From: Rhizobium sp. BT04
GTDB taxonomy: Bacteria; Pseudomonadota; Alphaproteobacteria; Rhizobiales; Rhizobiaceae
NCBI RefSeq assembly: GCF_030053135.1
Contig: NZ_CP125647.1
Location: 62,001 to 126,000 of the forward strand
DNA: 64,000 nt
Direction: 5' to 3'
Shown one piece after another: positions 26,579-34,366 of this stretch (its first letter is position 1; each line of letters starts with the position of its first letter). The position numbers and the translations under genes are program-made. Under the pieces are notes generated by a model that worked only from the letters and a program-made list of their open reading frames with translations, had not been told where the DNA came from and made no database searches.

Positions 26579-27339
26579 CAATGTCGGTTTCAGCACGGGA
26601 AACACAGACGATCCGGCTTTCGCAGGTCTGCAAGAGCTATGGCGACTATCCGGTCCTGAAGGACATCGATGCGCAGGTGGCGCGCGGCGAGGTCGTGGTC
26701 ATTTGCGGCCCGTCCGGCTCGGGAAAGTCGACGCTGATCCGCACGATCAATCGCCTCGAGGAGATCAACAGCGGGTCGATCACGCTCGACGGGCAAAACA
26801 TTCATGCCGCCATGCGGGCTGGCGAACTTAACGCGATGCGCAGCCGGATCGGCTTCGTCTTCCAGAACTTCAACCTGTTTCCGCATCTTTCGGTCGCCGA
26901 AAACGTATCGATGTCGCCGATCCGGGTGAAGGGCGTGGCGCCCGATGTCGCGCATGAAAAGGCCCTCAAGCTCCTCGATCGTGTCGGCCTCGCCGACAAG
27001 GCCCGAGCCTATCCCGGTCAGCTGTCGGGCGGCCAGCAGCAGCGGGTGGCAATCGCCCGTGCCCTTGCCATGGAACCGCCGGTGATGCTCTTCGACGAAC
27101 CGACGAGCGCGCTCGATCCCGAGATGGTCGGCGAAGTGCTGGCCGTCATGAAGAGCCTGGCATCCGAAGGCATGACTATGCTCTGCGTCACCCACGAAAT
27201 GGGTTTTGCCCGCGACGTCGCGGATCGGATCTGGTTCATCGATGCGGGCCAGATCATCGAAATGGCGACCCCCGAGGAATTCTTCAGCAATCCGCGCCAT
27301 CCCCGGGCTCAGCGTTTCCTCGCTGATCTCCGGCACTGA
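26575..27339 (+). CDS. polar amino-acid ABC transporter ATPase
   Basis: 254 residues. Walker [10 protein letters not shown] (about 45-53), Q-loop [11 protein letters not shown], signature [15 protein letters not shown], Walker [15 protein letters not shown], switch His in CVTHEMGFA. GlnQ/HisP family. ATG 26575 overlaps the previous stop by four bases. Energises amino-acid import. Confidence 0.97.
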   Translation: MTMSVSARETQTIRLSQVCKSYGDYPVLKDIDAQVARGEVVVICGPSGSGKSTLIRTINRLEEINSGSITLDGQNIHAAMRAGELNAMRSRIGFVFQNFNLFPHLSVAENVSMSPIRVKGVAPDVAHEKALKLLDRVGLADKARAYPGQLSGGQQQRVAIARALAMEPPVMLFDEPTSALDPEMVGEVLAVMKSLASEGMTMLCVTHEMGFARDVADRIWFIDAGQIIEMATPEEFFSNPRHPRAQRFLADLRH

Positions 27340-27370
27340 TACCAACCACCAAAAACAAAGGAGAACAGCA

Positions 27371-28207
27371 ATGAACTGGAAATACCTGACCCTCACCGCC
27401 GCATTTGCCGGCCTGGCGGCCGCCGTGCCCGCAAAAGCCGATCAGCTCGACACCATCCTGTCGGCGAAAACCCTGCGCTGCGCGACGTTTGCCGACGTTC
27501 CGCCTTTCGCTTCTCCTGATCCGAAGACCCGCGAAATGGCCGGCTTCGACGTCGATCTGTGCGGCGCCATCGCCAAGGAATTGGGCGTCAAGGCCGAGAT
27601 CAAGCCGGTTTCGGTCGAGGCCCGCGTGCCTGAGGTCAAGCTCGGCCGCGTCGACATCACCGTTGCCAACCTTGCCTATACGCTCAGCCGCGCCGAACAG
27701 ATCCAGTTCAGCGATCCCTATTATCTCGCCAAGGAAATGCTGATCGTGCCGGCGGACGATGCCGGCAAGACGAAGGCCGATTTTGCCGGCCAGCGCATCG
27801 CCTCGACCAAGGGCTCGACCTCGGAAATGTCGATCAAGCTCAACAAATCCGACCCGCTGACCTTCCAGGATACCGCCTCTGCCTATCTCGCCGTCCAGCA
27901 GGGCAAGGCGCGCGGCATGGTCGCCAACACGATGACGACGACCAAGTTCGTCAATGAATCGAAGAGCAAGGGCAAGCCAATGCGGATGATCGAGGAGCCG
28001 ATGCTCTATCAGCCGATCGGCATCGGCATGGCCAAGGACCAGCCGGCGCTGACCGCCAAGATCAACGAGATCCTCCACAAGCTCGACGAGTCTGGTGAGA
28101 TCAACAAGATCTGGGACAAGTGGCTCGGCCCCAGCACCGAATACAAGATGACCCGCACCGACAAGGTCGTACCGCTCGCGCAGCTGAAGTTCGACCCGAT
28201 CCCCTAG
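27371..28207 (+). CDS. polar amino-acid ABC transporter substrate-binding protein
   Basis: 278 residues with a signal peptide (residues 1-23, ending AKA) and the SBP_bac_3 fold: TLRCATFADVPPFASPDPKTREMAGFDVDLC, VDITVANLAYTLSRAEQI, IASTKGSTSE. The amino-acid family's Arg in the ligand pocket is replaced in part (VANLAYTLSRAEQ), so the ligand may be unusual. GGAGAACAGCA precedes the ATG. A RIME-like repeat begins at its stop codon. Confidence 0.94.
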   Translation: MNWKYLTLTAAFAGLAAAVPAKADQLDTILSAKTLRCATFADVPPFASPDPKTREMAGFDVDLCGAIAKELGVKAEIKPVSVEARVPEVKLGRVDITVANLAYTLSRAEQIQFSDPYYLAKEMLIVPADDAGKTKADFAGQRIASTKGSTSEMSIKLNKSDPLTFQDTASAYLAVQQGKARGMVANTMTTTKFVNESKSKGKPMRMIEEPMLYQPIGIGMAKDQPALTAKINEILHKLDESGEINKIWDKWLGPSTEYKMTRTDKVVPLAQLKFDPIP

Positions 28208-28318
28208 AGCATGATGCCGAAAAATGTGAGCGGTTTTCGGACGACATCATGCTCTAATTCTTTGATCTAGATACGGATTCAGATTTTAGGCCGACCGGCC
28301 TAAAATCATCCGGATCTA
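28205..28318. repeat. RIME1-like rhizobial intergenic palindromic element
   Basis: Two large palindromes in tandem. First: arms TAGAGCATGATG (28205-28216) and CATCATGCTCTA (28245-28256), with inner arms CCGAAAA/TTTTCGG. Second: inner arms ATTTTAGGCC (28283-28292) and GGCCTAAAAT (28297-28306), outer arms TAGATACGGAT (28268-28278) and ATCCGGATCTA (28308-28318). Total length about 110 bp in an intergenic gap matches what is known of RIME elements of Rhizobium and Sinorhizobium. Its first bases overlap the stop codon of the binding-protein gene, and it may also act as a transcript-end or stabilising structure. Confidence 0.85.
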
Positions 28319-28403
28319 GGACCTCGGCGTTCTCCGATAACAATGTCCAAATGAAATCAGACGGCGGGACATGCCCGCCGTCGGCCAACGAAGGGAGGCA
28401 TCC

Positions 28404-29078
28404 ATGATCCATATTAAAGATATTGCCGAACGGCCAAGCAAAGCCGATATCGACGCCGTTTCGAGATTTTCGCCCGCGACGATCCACGAAGCCCAGGGGC
28501 GCCGCGGAGCCCTTTCCTCCCGTCTGAAGCCTGTCGACTACCGGATGAAACTCTGCGGTCCGGCCTTTACGGTGAAATGCGCGCCGCGTGACAACATCAT
28601 GCTGCAGCTTGCGATCAACTACGCAAAGCCGGGCGATATCATCGTCGTATCGGCCGGCGAATATGAAGAGGCCGGATCCTTCGGCGATGTCCTCGCCAAT
28701 GCCTGCCTGGCAAAGGGCATCGGCGGTCTGGTGACCGACACCGGCGTCCGCGACACGCTTCAACTGAGGGAGCTTGGCTTCCCGGTCTTCTCGCTCAGCG
28801 TCTGCATCAAGGGCACGGTGAAGGAAACCATTGCGGCGGTGAACGACACGATCATCGTCGGTGGTGAAATCATCCATCCCGGCGACATCATCGCCGGCGA
28901 TGCCGACGGCCTGGTGGTCGTGCGTCGCCAGGAAGCGCAGGAAGTCGCCAGGCTGTCACAGGCCCGCGAAGATGCCGAAGCCGGCTATATCGCCGCCTAC
29001 AAGGCAGGGAAATCGGTCATCGAGGTCAGCAATCTCGAACCGGTGCTGAAAGCCAAGAGTCTCGTCGTCGACATCTGA
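28404..29078 (+). CDS. RraA-family aldolase/decarboxylase (HMG/CHA aldolase type)
   Basis: 224 residues from ATG 28404 with AAGGGAGG upstream. RraA-like fold as in 4-hydroxy-4-methyl-2-oxoglutarate/4-carboxy-4-hydroxy-2-oxoadipate aldolases: TIHEAQGRRGALSS near 25, GPAFTVKCAPRDN near 47, GLVTDTGVRD (conserved Arg-Asp of the metal site) and PVFSLSVCIKG. Such enzymes split branched 2-oxo diacids to pyruvate or decarboxylate oxaloacetate. It follows the amino-acid importer, separated by the RIME element. A true RraA (RNase E regulator) is less likely given length and context. Confidence 0.82.
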   Translation: MIHIKDIAERPSKADIDAVSRFSPATIHEAQGRRGALSSRLKPVDYRMKLCGPAFTVKCAPRDNIMLQLAINYAKPGDIIVVSAGEYEEAGSFGDVLANACLAKGIGGLVTDTGVRDTLQLRELGFPVFSLSVCIKGTVKETIAAVNDTIIVGGEIIHPGDIIAGDADGLVVVRRQEAQEVARLSQAREDAEAGYIAAYKAGKSVIEVSNLEPVLKAKSLVVDI

Positions 29079-29113
29079 CGCGACACCGCAATAGCGATCA
29101 GCCCTGCCGCATT

Positions 29114-29148
29114 ATAGGGCGGCTGGCCTTTTCGGCCTGCCGCCCTAT
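29114..29148. terminator. bidirectional hairpin between convergent genes
   Basis: A long dyad: ATAGGGCGGC (29114-29123) pairs with GCCGCCCTAT (29139-29148), and inside it GGCC pairs with GGCC around a TTTTC loop. It lies between the RraA-type gene (+) and the LacI-family gene (-), both ending towards it. There is no long T-run on either side, so termination may be Rho-assisted. Confidence 0.65.
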
Positions 29149-29162
29149 GCAAACCGGGCGGT

Positions 29163-30197
29163 TCAAACGCTTTCGGGCGTAATCGTTTCGAAGGGAACCA
29201 CGCGCTGAAGGATGGTTGTGCTGTCGCGGTGTTCCAGCGCTGCGATCATCGTGGCGATCAATTCGTCCGATATCTGATCCAGTGGATGGCACAATGCCGC
29301 CATGATCAGGCCTTCCGTCAAGCCCTTTCGCGTTTCCGGGCCGATGTCGCGGCAGACGACCCTGACCTTATCTCGCTTTTCGACCGGCGCTTCGCGAAGC
29401 GCGCGCAGCACGCCGGAGATCCCCCCTCCGACAATGAAAATGCCTCTGAGGTCATCGAGTTCGGAAAGCAGCTGGCTGACGATCCGGTAGGCTTCTTGCG
29501 GCTCCTCATGTGTCGGTCTGCTGTCATCCACCTGAAGATGGCGCGCGTGCTCGCGCATATAGGATCGAAAGCTCGCATCGGAGACATCCTGGCACTGATA
29601 GCGATGATTGCCGATGAAGACGGCGATCCGGCCGGGCATCGGCGTGGTCTGAGCCAGAAACCATGCGGCGGTCCGCCCGAGTTTCCAATTGTCGGTGCCG
29701 ACGAAGCCGGCGCGATCCCGGGCGGACTGATCGGTTATATAGGCAACAACCGGCTTTCCCCTCTCCTTGAGGGATTGGATGGTCTGCCCGATTAAAGGGT
29801 GGTCACCCGCAATGACAGCAACGGCATCACAGCGTTTGCCAAGCGCTTCGAGACGATCTGCAATATTTTGTGGCTCGAGGACATCGACGAAATCGACCAC
29901 AGCCACGACTTTCTCGTGCTGGCGTCTCGCGGCCGCCTCCGTGATCTTGGAGCCGAACAGCCGGTAGAGCTCACGGCTCGACTGCTGGAGAAGAAAGCCG
30001 AAACGATAATTCGGCAGGAGCCGCTGCCTGCGGTCCTCGATCACGCCGCGGCCATAAAATCCAATCTCTTCCGCGGCATTTTGCACCCTCTCGATCGTTT
30101 CCGCACGCACTGCGCCGGTACCTCCGAGGATGCGGTTGACCGTGGCGATGCTGACGCCGGAGGCCTGGGCAAGATCGGCAATGGTCGGTCTCTTCAT
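29163..30197 (-). CDS. LacI-family regulator of the inositol-type operon
   Basis: 344 residues from ATG 30197; in-frame ATGs at 30209 and 30248 are alternatives but lie within a likely operator. The N-terminal LacI helix-turn-helix is TIADLAQASGVSIATVNRIL (residues 4-23). A periplasmic-binding-like effector domain of the RbsR/ABC-SBP type follows (YRFGFLLQQSS, AVAVIAGDHPLIGQTI, IFIVGGGISGVLRAL). It is divergent from the ribose-type importer/iol operon, so it most likely represses it until an inositol or derivative is present. Confidence 0.93.
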   Translation of the reverse strand: MKRPTIADLAQASGVSIATVNRILGGTGAVRAETIERVQNAAEEIGFYGRGVIEDRRQRLLPNYRFGFLLQQSSRELYRLFGSKITEAAARRQHEKVVAVVDFVDVLEPQNIADRLEALGKRCDAVAVIAGDHPLIGQTIQSLKERGKPVVAYITDQSARDRAGFVGTDNWKLGRTAAWFLAQTTPMPGRIAVFIGNHRYQCQDVSDASFRSYMREHARHLQVDDSRPTHEEPQEAYRIVSQLLSELDDLRGIFIVGGGISGVLRALREAPVEKRDKVRVVCRDIGPETRKGLTEGLIMAALCHPLDQISDELIATMIAALEHRDSTTILQRVVPFETITPESV

Positions 30198-30203
30198 GAT
30201 ATA

Positions 30204-30274
30204 TTTCATTCCATTTTCGGATGAAATGAAATGATACATTAATTTCATCTAAACGCAATAAACATTCCATTTTC
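30204..30274. promoter_or_regulatory. candidate LacI-protein operators upstream of the inositol-type operon
   Basis: An inverted repeat, TTTCATTCCAT (30204-30214) with ATGAAATGAAA (30221-30231), lies just before the regulator's start. The direct repeat CATTCCATTTTC occurs at 30207-30218 and again at 30263-30274, 56 bp apart. The sites differ from the usual CG-centred LacI operator, so they are assigned only by symmetry and position between divergent genes. Confidence 0.5.
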
Positions 30275-30363
30275 AGCGGTCGGTTGATACAAATATTCCA
30301 GCGAGTTGGGAGCCTTGCTTTGAGGAATTGTTACTCTCGACCGCCTTTTTGGGAGGAAATCAT

Positions 30364-31338
30364 ATGAGTTTTTCAATGCGCGCCGTACGCGGGCTGCTGG
30401 CTGGCGCTGTTGTCGTTCTTGGCGCTTCTTCTGTCATGGCCGCGAATATTGCTGTCGTCGGCGGCAAGACCGATGACGAATTCTGGAGCCGCATCAAGAA
30501 GGGCGTCGATGACGCCCGGCTCGTCGTCGAGAAGAACGGCGGCTCCGTCAGCTATCTGCAGCTGCAGACCTACGACAATCTCGGGCCTGACGCCGCCCAG
30601 CTCGTCCGCACGGCCATCAGCCAGGGCGTGACCGGCATCGTGGTGCCCGACTGGGTGCCCGAGGCGGAAGACGAGGCCATCAAGGCTGCCGTCGCTGCGG
30701 GCATCAAAGTCATCCTCATGAATGCCGGCAACATCGACAAAGCTCGCGAGCTTGGCGCGATCAACTATGTCGGCTCGGATGAATACACGGCCGGCAAGGC
30801 AGGCGGCGAATATTTCGCGTCCAAGGGTGCGAAAAATGTCATTTGCGTCAATACGCTCCCGGGTGCGGCAAACCAGGAGGCGCGTTGCAAGGGTGTCATC
30901 GACGGCATCACCGGAAAGGGCGGCGCTGGCAAGCAGCTGCCGTTGCCGGCGACCAGCTTCGGCGATCAGACGGCAATCGCCGAGGCCGTCAAGGCGACAC
31001 TGCTCCAGGACGACACCATTGACGGCGTCCTCAATGTTGGGGCTTCTGACGCTGATGCAGCTGCAAGCGGGATCGCTCAGGCGAATAAAGTCGGCAAGGT
31101 CGCGCATGGCACCTTCGACCTGAATGCCTCGGGGCTTGCCCGCATCAAGGACGGTTCGCAGACCTTTGCGATCGACCAGCAGCCTTACCTGCAGTCGCTG
31201 CTGGGGGTTTCGCTTCTCGCCTCGCATATCGACTACGGCACCAACCTGCCGACCGCACCGGTGCTGACCGGCCCGGGCATCGTCGATGCGGCGAACATCG
31301 ACGCCACCCTGGCCGGCGTCAAGGAAGGCGCTCGCTAA
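30364..31338 (+). CDS. ribose/inositol-type ABC transporter substrate-binding protein
   Basis: 324 residues with a signal peptide (about residues 1-27, ending VMA) and the type I periplasmic-binding fold: IAVVGGKTDDEFWSRIKKG, GVTGIVVPDWVPEAE, NYVGSDEYTAGKAGGEYFA, DGVLNVGASDADAAASGI. Similar to RbsB/IbpA proteins that bind pentoses, hexoses or inositols. GGGAGGAAATCAT precedes ATG 30364. Two hairpins follow, which would raise its level relative to the permease. Confidence 0.93.
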   Translation: MSFSMRAVRGLLAGAVVVLGASSVMAANIAVVGGKTDDEFWSRIKKGVDDARLVVEKNGGSVSYLQLQTYDNLGPDAAQLVRTAISQGVTGIVVPDWVPEAEDEAIKAAVAAGIKVILMNAGNIDKARELGAINYVGSDEYTAGKAGGEYFASKGAKNVICVNTLPGAANQEARCKGVIDGITGKGGAGKQLPLPATSFGDQTAIAEAVKATLLQDDTIDGVLNVGASDADAAASGIAQANKVGKVAHGTFDLNASGLARIKDGSQTFAIDQQPYLQSLLGVSLLASHIDYGTNLPTAPVLTGPGIVDAANIDATLAGVKEGAR

Positions 31339-31358
31339 TCGTTCGAAACGGGCTCCGG

Positions 31359-31417
31359 CCCGCGGGATATCCGCGGGTCGAAGTTTATCGAGCGTGCGGA
31401 CCACCGCGTCCGCACGC
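31359..31417 (+). terminator. two intercistronic hairpins after the binding-protein gene
   Basis: Hairpin 1: CCCGCGG (31359-31365) / CCGCGGG (31371-31377). Hairpin 2: GCGTGCGGA (31392-31400) / TCCGCACGC (31409-31417), perfect 9 bp. They fill the 111-bp gap between binding-protein and permease genes and lack T-runs, so attenuation or RNA stabilisation is more likely than full termination. Confidence 0.65.
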
Positions 31418-31449
31418 CTGGAGATTCACGCCCAGACTGGGATAGGCAT

Positions 31450-32448
31450 ATGAACAATCTTTCATTCGGCAACCTATTGCGCCGTCCCGAGGCGGGCGCA
31501 TTCCTCGGACTTGTCGGCGTCCTCGTGTTCTTCGTCGTGTTCGGCAGCACCAAATTCCTGGAGCCCGCCGGCGCCGCAAGCTGGCTCAACGTCGCCGCCA
31601 ATCTCGGCATTATCGCTCTTCCCATCGGACTTTTGATGATCGCAGGCGATCTCGACATTTCGATTGGCGCGATGATCCCCGCCGGCTCCATGACTGTCGC
31701 GGTCCTCTCGGGCTACTACGATCTTCCCATATGGGTCGGAATGCTCGGTGCGCTTGCCTTCGGCCTCATCGTCGGGCTGGTCAACGGCTACCTCGTCGTG
31801 CACACGGCCGTACCTTCGCTGATCGTAACGCTCGGCACCCTCTTTGCTGTACAGGGCCTGATGCTTGGCACCTCGGTTCTCGTAACCGGCACGACGAGTG
31901 TGGCGCTGACTGCCGACCCCTGGGCAAAGTTCCTTTTCGGGCAGTTCCTGGCCGGGTCGTTTCAGGTGATCATTTTGTGGTGGGTGGCCATCACCGCAAT
32001 CTTCATCTTCTTCATTCACTTCTCGCCTTACGGGAACTGGATTTTCGCGATGGGTGGAGACAAGGTCAGTGCCCGCAACGCCGGCATTCCGACGACCCGT
32101 CTGACGATGGTCCTCTTCGTCCTCTCGGCGATGAGCGCCTCCTTCGTCGGCATGTGTCAGGCCATCCTGTTCAATTCCGCGCAGGTTTCGGGCGGAATGA
32201 CATTCATCTTCAACTCGATCATCTCGGTCGTCGTCGGAGGTGTGCTGCTGACCGGAGGGTTCGGGTCGGTGATCGGGATCTTCTTCGGCACGATCACCTT
32301 CGCCGTCGTCAACCAAGGTATCTATTTCACGACCTTCGACCGCAATTGGTCGAGCCTGATCATCGGCGTGATGCTGCTCGTGGCCGTCCTCATGAACAAT
32401 ACGTTCCGCCAGATGGCGCTGACCTATTCACCCAAGAAGAAGAAGTGA
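31450..32448 (+). CDS. ribose-type ABC transporter permease (RbsC family)
   Basis: 332 residues, about nine to ten hydrophobic segments. Family motifs: GLLMIAGDLDISIGAMI-type segment near 60-75, PSLIVTLGTLFAVQG near 120, a long loop, then GGVLLTGGFGSVIGIFFGT near 265. Short lysine tail (SPKKKK). It starts after a GGGATAGG site. Works with the single-domain ATPase encoded 10 bp downstream. Confidence 0.94.
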   Translation: MNNLSFGNLLRRPEAGAFLGLVGVLVFFVVFGSTKFLEPAGAASWLNVAANLGIIALPIGLLMIAGDLDISIGAMIPAGSMTVAVLSGYYDLPIWVGMLGALAFGLIVGLVNGYLVVHTAVPSLIVTLGTLFAVQGLMLGTSVLVTGTTSVALTADPWAKFLFGQFLAGSFQVIILWWVAITAIFIFFIHFSPYGNWIFAMGGDKVSARNAGIPTTRLTMVLFVLSAMSASFVGMCQAILFNSAQVSGGMTFIFNSIISVVVGGVLLTGGFGSVIGIFFGTITFAVVNQGIYFTTFDRNWSSLIIGVMLLVAVLMNNTFRQMALTYSPKKKK

Positions 32449-32458
32449 GAGCTGAGAC

Positions 32459-33271
32459 ATGGCTGGCCCAATTCTTGAACTTGAAAACGTCAACAAGTCC
32501 TTCGGCCCGATCGATGTGCTCTACGACATCACGTTGAGCGTCCATCCCGGTGAAGTGCTTTGCCTGCTGGGTGACAACGGTGCAGGAAAGTCCACCCTGA
32601 TCAAGACCTTTGCCGGTGTCTACAAGCCGACGAGCGGCGCGGTGAAGTTCGAAGGTCAACCCATCGTCTTCCAGAATCCGCGCGAAGCCGCAGACCTCGG
32701 CATCGCGACGGTCCATCAGTTCGGCGGCACCTTTCCGCTGATGAGCATCGGCCGTTCGTTCTTCGTCGGGCGGGAGCTGACCAAGGGCTTCGGCCCGTTC
32801 AAAATCTACGACCGCAAAGCCGCAAATGAAATCGCGGTCAAGGCCGTGCGCGAGTTCGGCATCACCCGCATCGACGATGGCGATCGTCTAATCGGCGGTC
32901 TGTCGGGCGGGGAGCGGCAATCCCTGGCAATCGCCCGAGCCGTCCACTTCGGCGCCCGGGTGCTGATCCTCGACGAGCCGACCGCCGCTCTCGGCGTCAA
33001 GGAGGCGGCGCACGTGCTGCGTATCGTCCTGGAAGCGCGCCGTCGCGGCCTCGCCGTCATTTTCATCACTCACAACGTCATTCACGCCATGACTGTGGGA
33101 GACCATTTCGCGGTGCTCATCAAGGGTGCGAAGGCGGCCGATTTCCGCAAGGGCGAAAAGACGCGCGAAGAGATTACCGACCTGATGGCAGGAGGCGAGG
33201 CCATGGCCGAACTCGAAGCCGAGATCGAGGCGTACTCGACGGCGCACAGCGGACACCCCCCGCCGGTCTGA
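32459..33271 (+). CDS. ribose-type ABC transporter ATPase, single domain (FrcA-like)
   Basis: 270 residues, half the length of RbsA, as in rhizobial FrcA. Walker A GDNGAGKST (about 39-47), signature LSGGERQSLAIARAV, Walker B VLILDEPTAALG, His switch FITHNVIHA. It should act as a homodimer. The C-terminal 35 residues (MAGGEAMAELEAEIEAY...) are a short helical extension. Part of the inositol-type operon. Confidence 0.95.
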   Translation: MAGPILELENVNKSFGPIDVLYDITLSVHPGEVLCLLGDNGAGKSTLIKTFAGVYKPTSGAVKFEGQPIVFQNPREAADLGIATVHQFGGTFPLMSIGRSFFVGRELTKGFGPFKIYDRKAANEIAVKAVREFGITRIDDGDRLIGGLSGGERQSLAIARAVHFGARVLILDEPTAALGVKEAAHVLRIVLEARRRGLAVIFITHNVIHAMTVGDHFAVLIKGAKAADFRKGEKTREEITDLMAGGEAMAELEAEIEAYSTAHSGHPPPV

Positions 33272-33363
33272 CCGACCGCCGCCGCAGATGAACTCCAGAA
33301 ACTCTAAAGAGCTCGCCTACCCCGGCGGGATGGCCCAGCACAATCATCGGACGGGTAACAGCC

Positions 33364-34269
33364 ATGAAGATTGCAATCGATCCCTATATGCATCGCCACC
33401 TCTCACTCGAAGAATTGCCCTCGAAAGTGGCTGAACTCGGATACGAGTGGATAGAGCTCAGCCCGCGGGCCGATTTTCTCGAGTGGTTCAAGGCGCCGCG
33501 CGTGTTTCCGGCCCGCGCCAAGGCATTCAAGAAAGCGCTTTCCGATGCCAATGTCGGCATTGCCTCGATCCTGCCGATGTACCGGTGGGCCTCGAACGAT
33601 GAAAATGAGCGGCAAGCTGCCGTCAAGCACTGGAAGCGCGCCATCGAGATCAGCGTCGAGCTCGGCGTCGACACGATGAACTCGGAATTCGGCCGCGGCC
33701 CCCACCCGGACAAGGGTTCGTGCTACTGCTGCCATACCGGTTCCATGATCGAGGCCTGCGAAGACGCCTGGTGGCGCTCGATGGAAGAGTTGGTGCCGAT
33801 CTTTGAAAAGGAAGGCATAAATCTGCACGTCGAACCGCATCCCGAGGATTGGTGCGAAACCCTGCAGCCGGCGCTCGATATCATCAGGACGGTCAACTCG
33901 AAGAACGTCAAGTTCCTCTATTGCGCGCCGCATACCTTCTATTTTGGCGATGATACCAAGGCGATGCTCCGGGAAGCAATGGACGTGCTCGCCCATGTCC
34001 ATGTCGGCGACACTTTCAATCACAAGGCCTCTTCGGGGCTTCGCTACATTCTCAACCCTCCGGGCACGCAGGCCAGGGTGCATCAGCACCTGAACATCGG
34101 CCAGGGCGAGGTTCCCTGGGAAGATTTCTTCAGCACGCTGGCGGAGATCGGGTTCGACGGCATCATGACCGCATGCGTTTTCGCCTGGGAGGACAAGGCC
34201 GACCACTCCGGCAAGTTCATGCGCGCCGAAATGCAGCGCTTCGTCGACAAGTACTGGACCGCGAAATAA
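33364..34269 (+). CDS. sugar phosphate isomerase/epimerase-type enzyme (inositol locus)
   Basis: 301 residues, xylose-isomerase-like TIM barrel. Elements: IAIDPYMHRHLSLEELPSKVAELGYEWIELSPR at the start, LGVDTMNSEFGRGP near 100, NLHVEPHPEDW near 155 (metal-site Glu/His), VHVGDTFNHKA near 215 and IMTACVFAWEDKAD near 265. It contains a cysteine cluster (SCYCCHTGS, about 119-127) unusual for this fold. Context points to interconversion or dehydration of an inositol derivative; it resembles IolH-type proteins, whose reaction is not established. Confidence 0.82.
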   Translation: MKIAIDPYMHRHLSLEELPSKVAELGYEWIELSPRADFLEWFKAPRVFPARAKAFKKALSDANVGIASILPMYRWASNDENERQAAVKHWKRAIEISVELGVDTMNSEFGRGPHPDKGSCYCCHTGSMIEACEDAWWRSMEELVPIFEKEGINLHVEPHPEDWCETLQPALDIIRTVNSKNVKFLYCAPHTFYFGDDTKAMLREAMDVLAHVHVGDTFNHKASSGLRYILNPPGTQARVHQHLNIGQGEVPWEDFFSTLAEIGFDGIMTACVFAWEDKADHSGKFMRAEMQRFVDKYWTAK

Positions 34270-34366
34270 CGCGCGATGCAGCCAGGCGATTGGCGCGAGC
34301 GACCGCGACCGGGACTCTGCCCAGAACGCTTAAACATCACAGACATCATTCCTGGAAGGACAGAAG

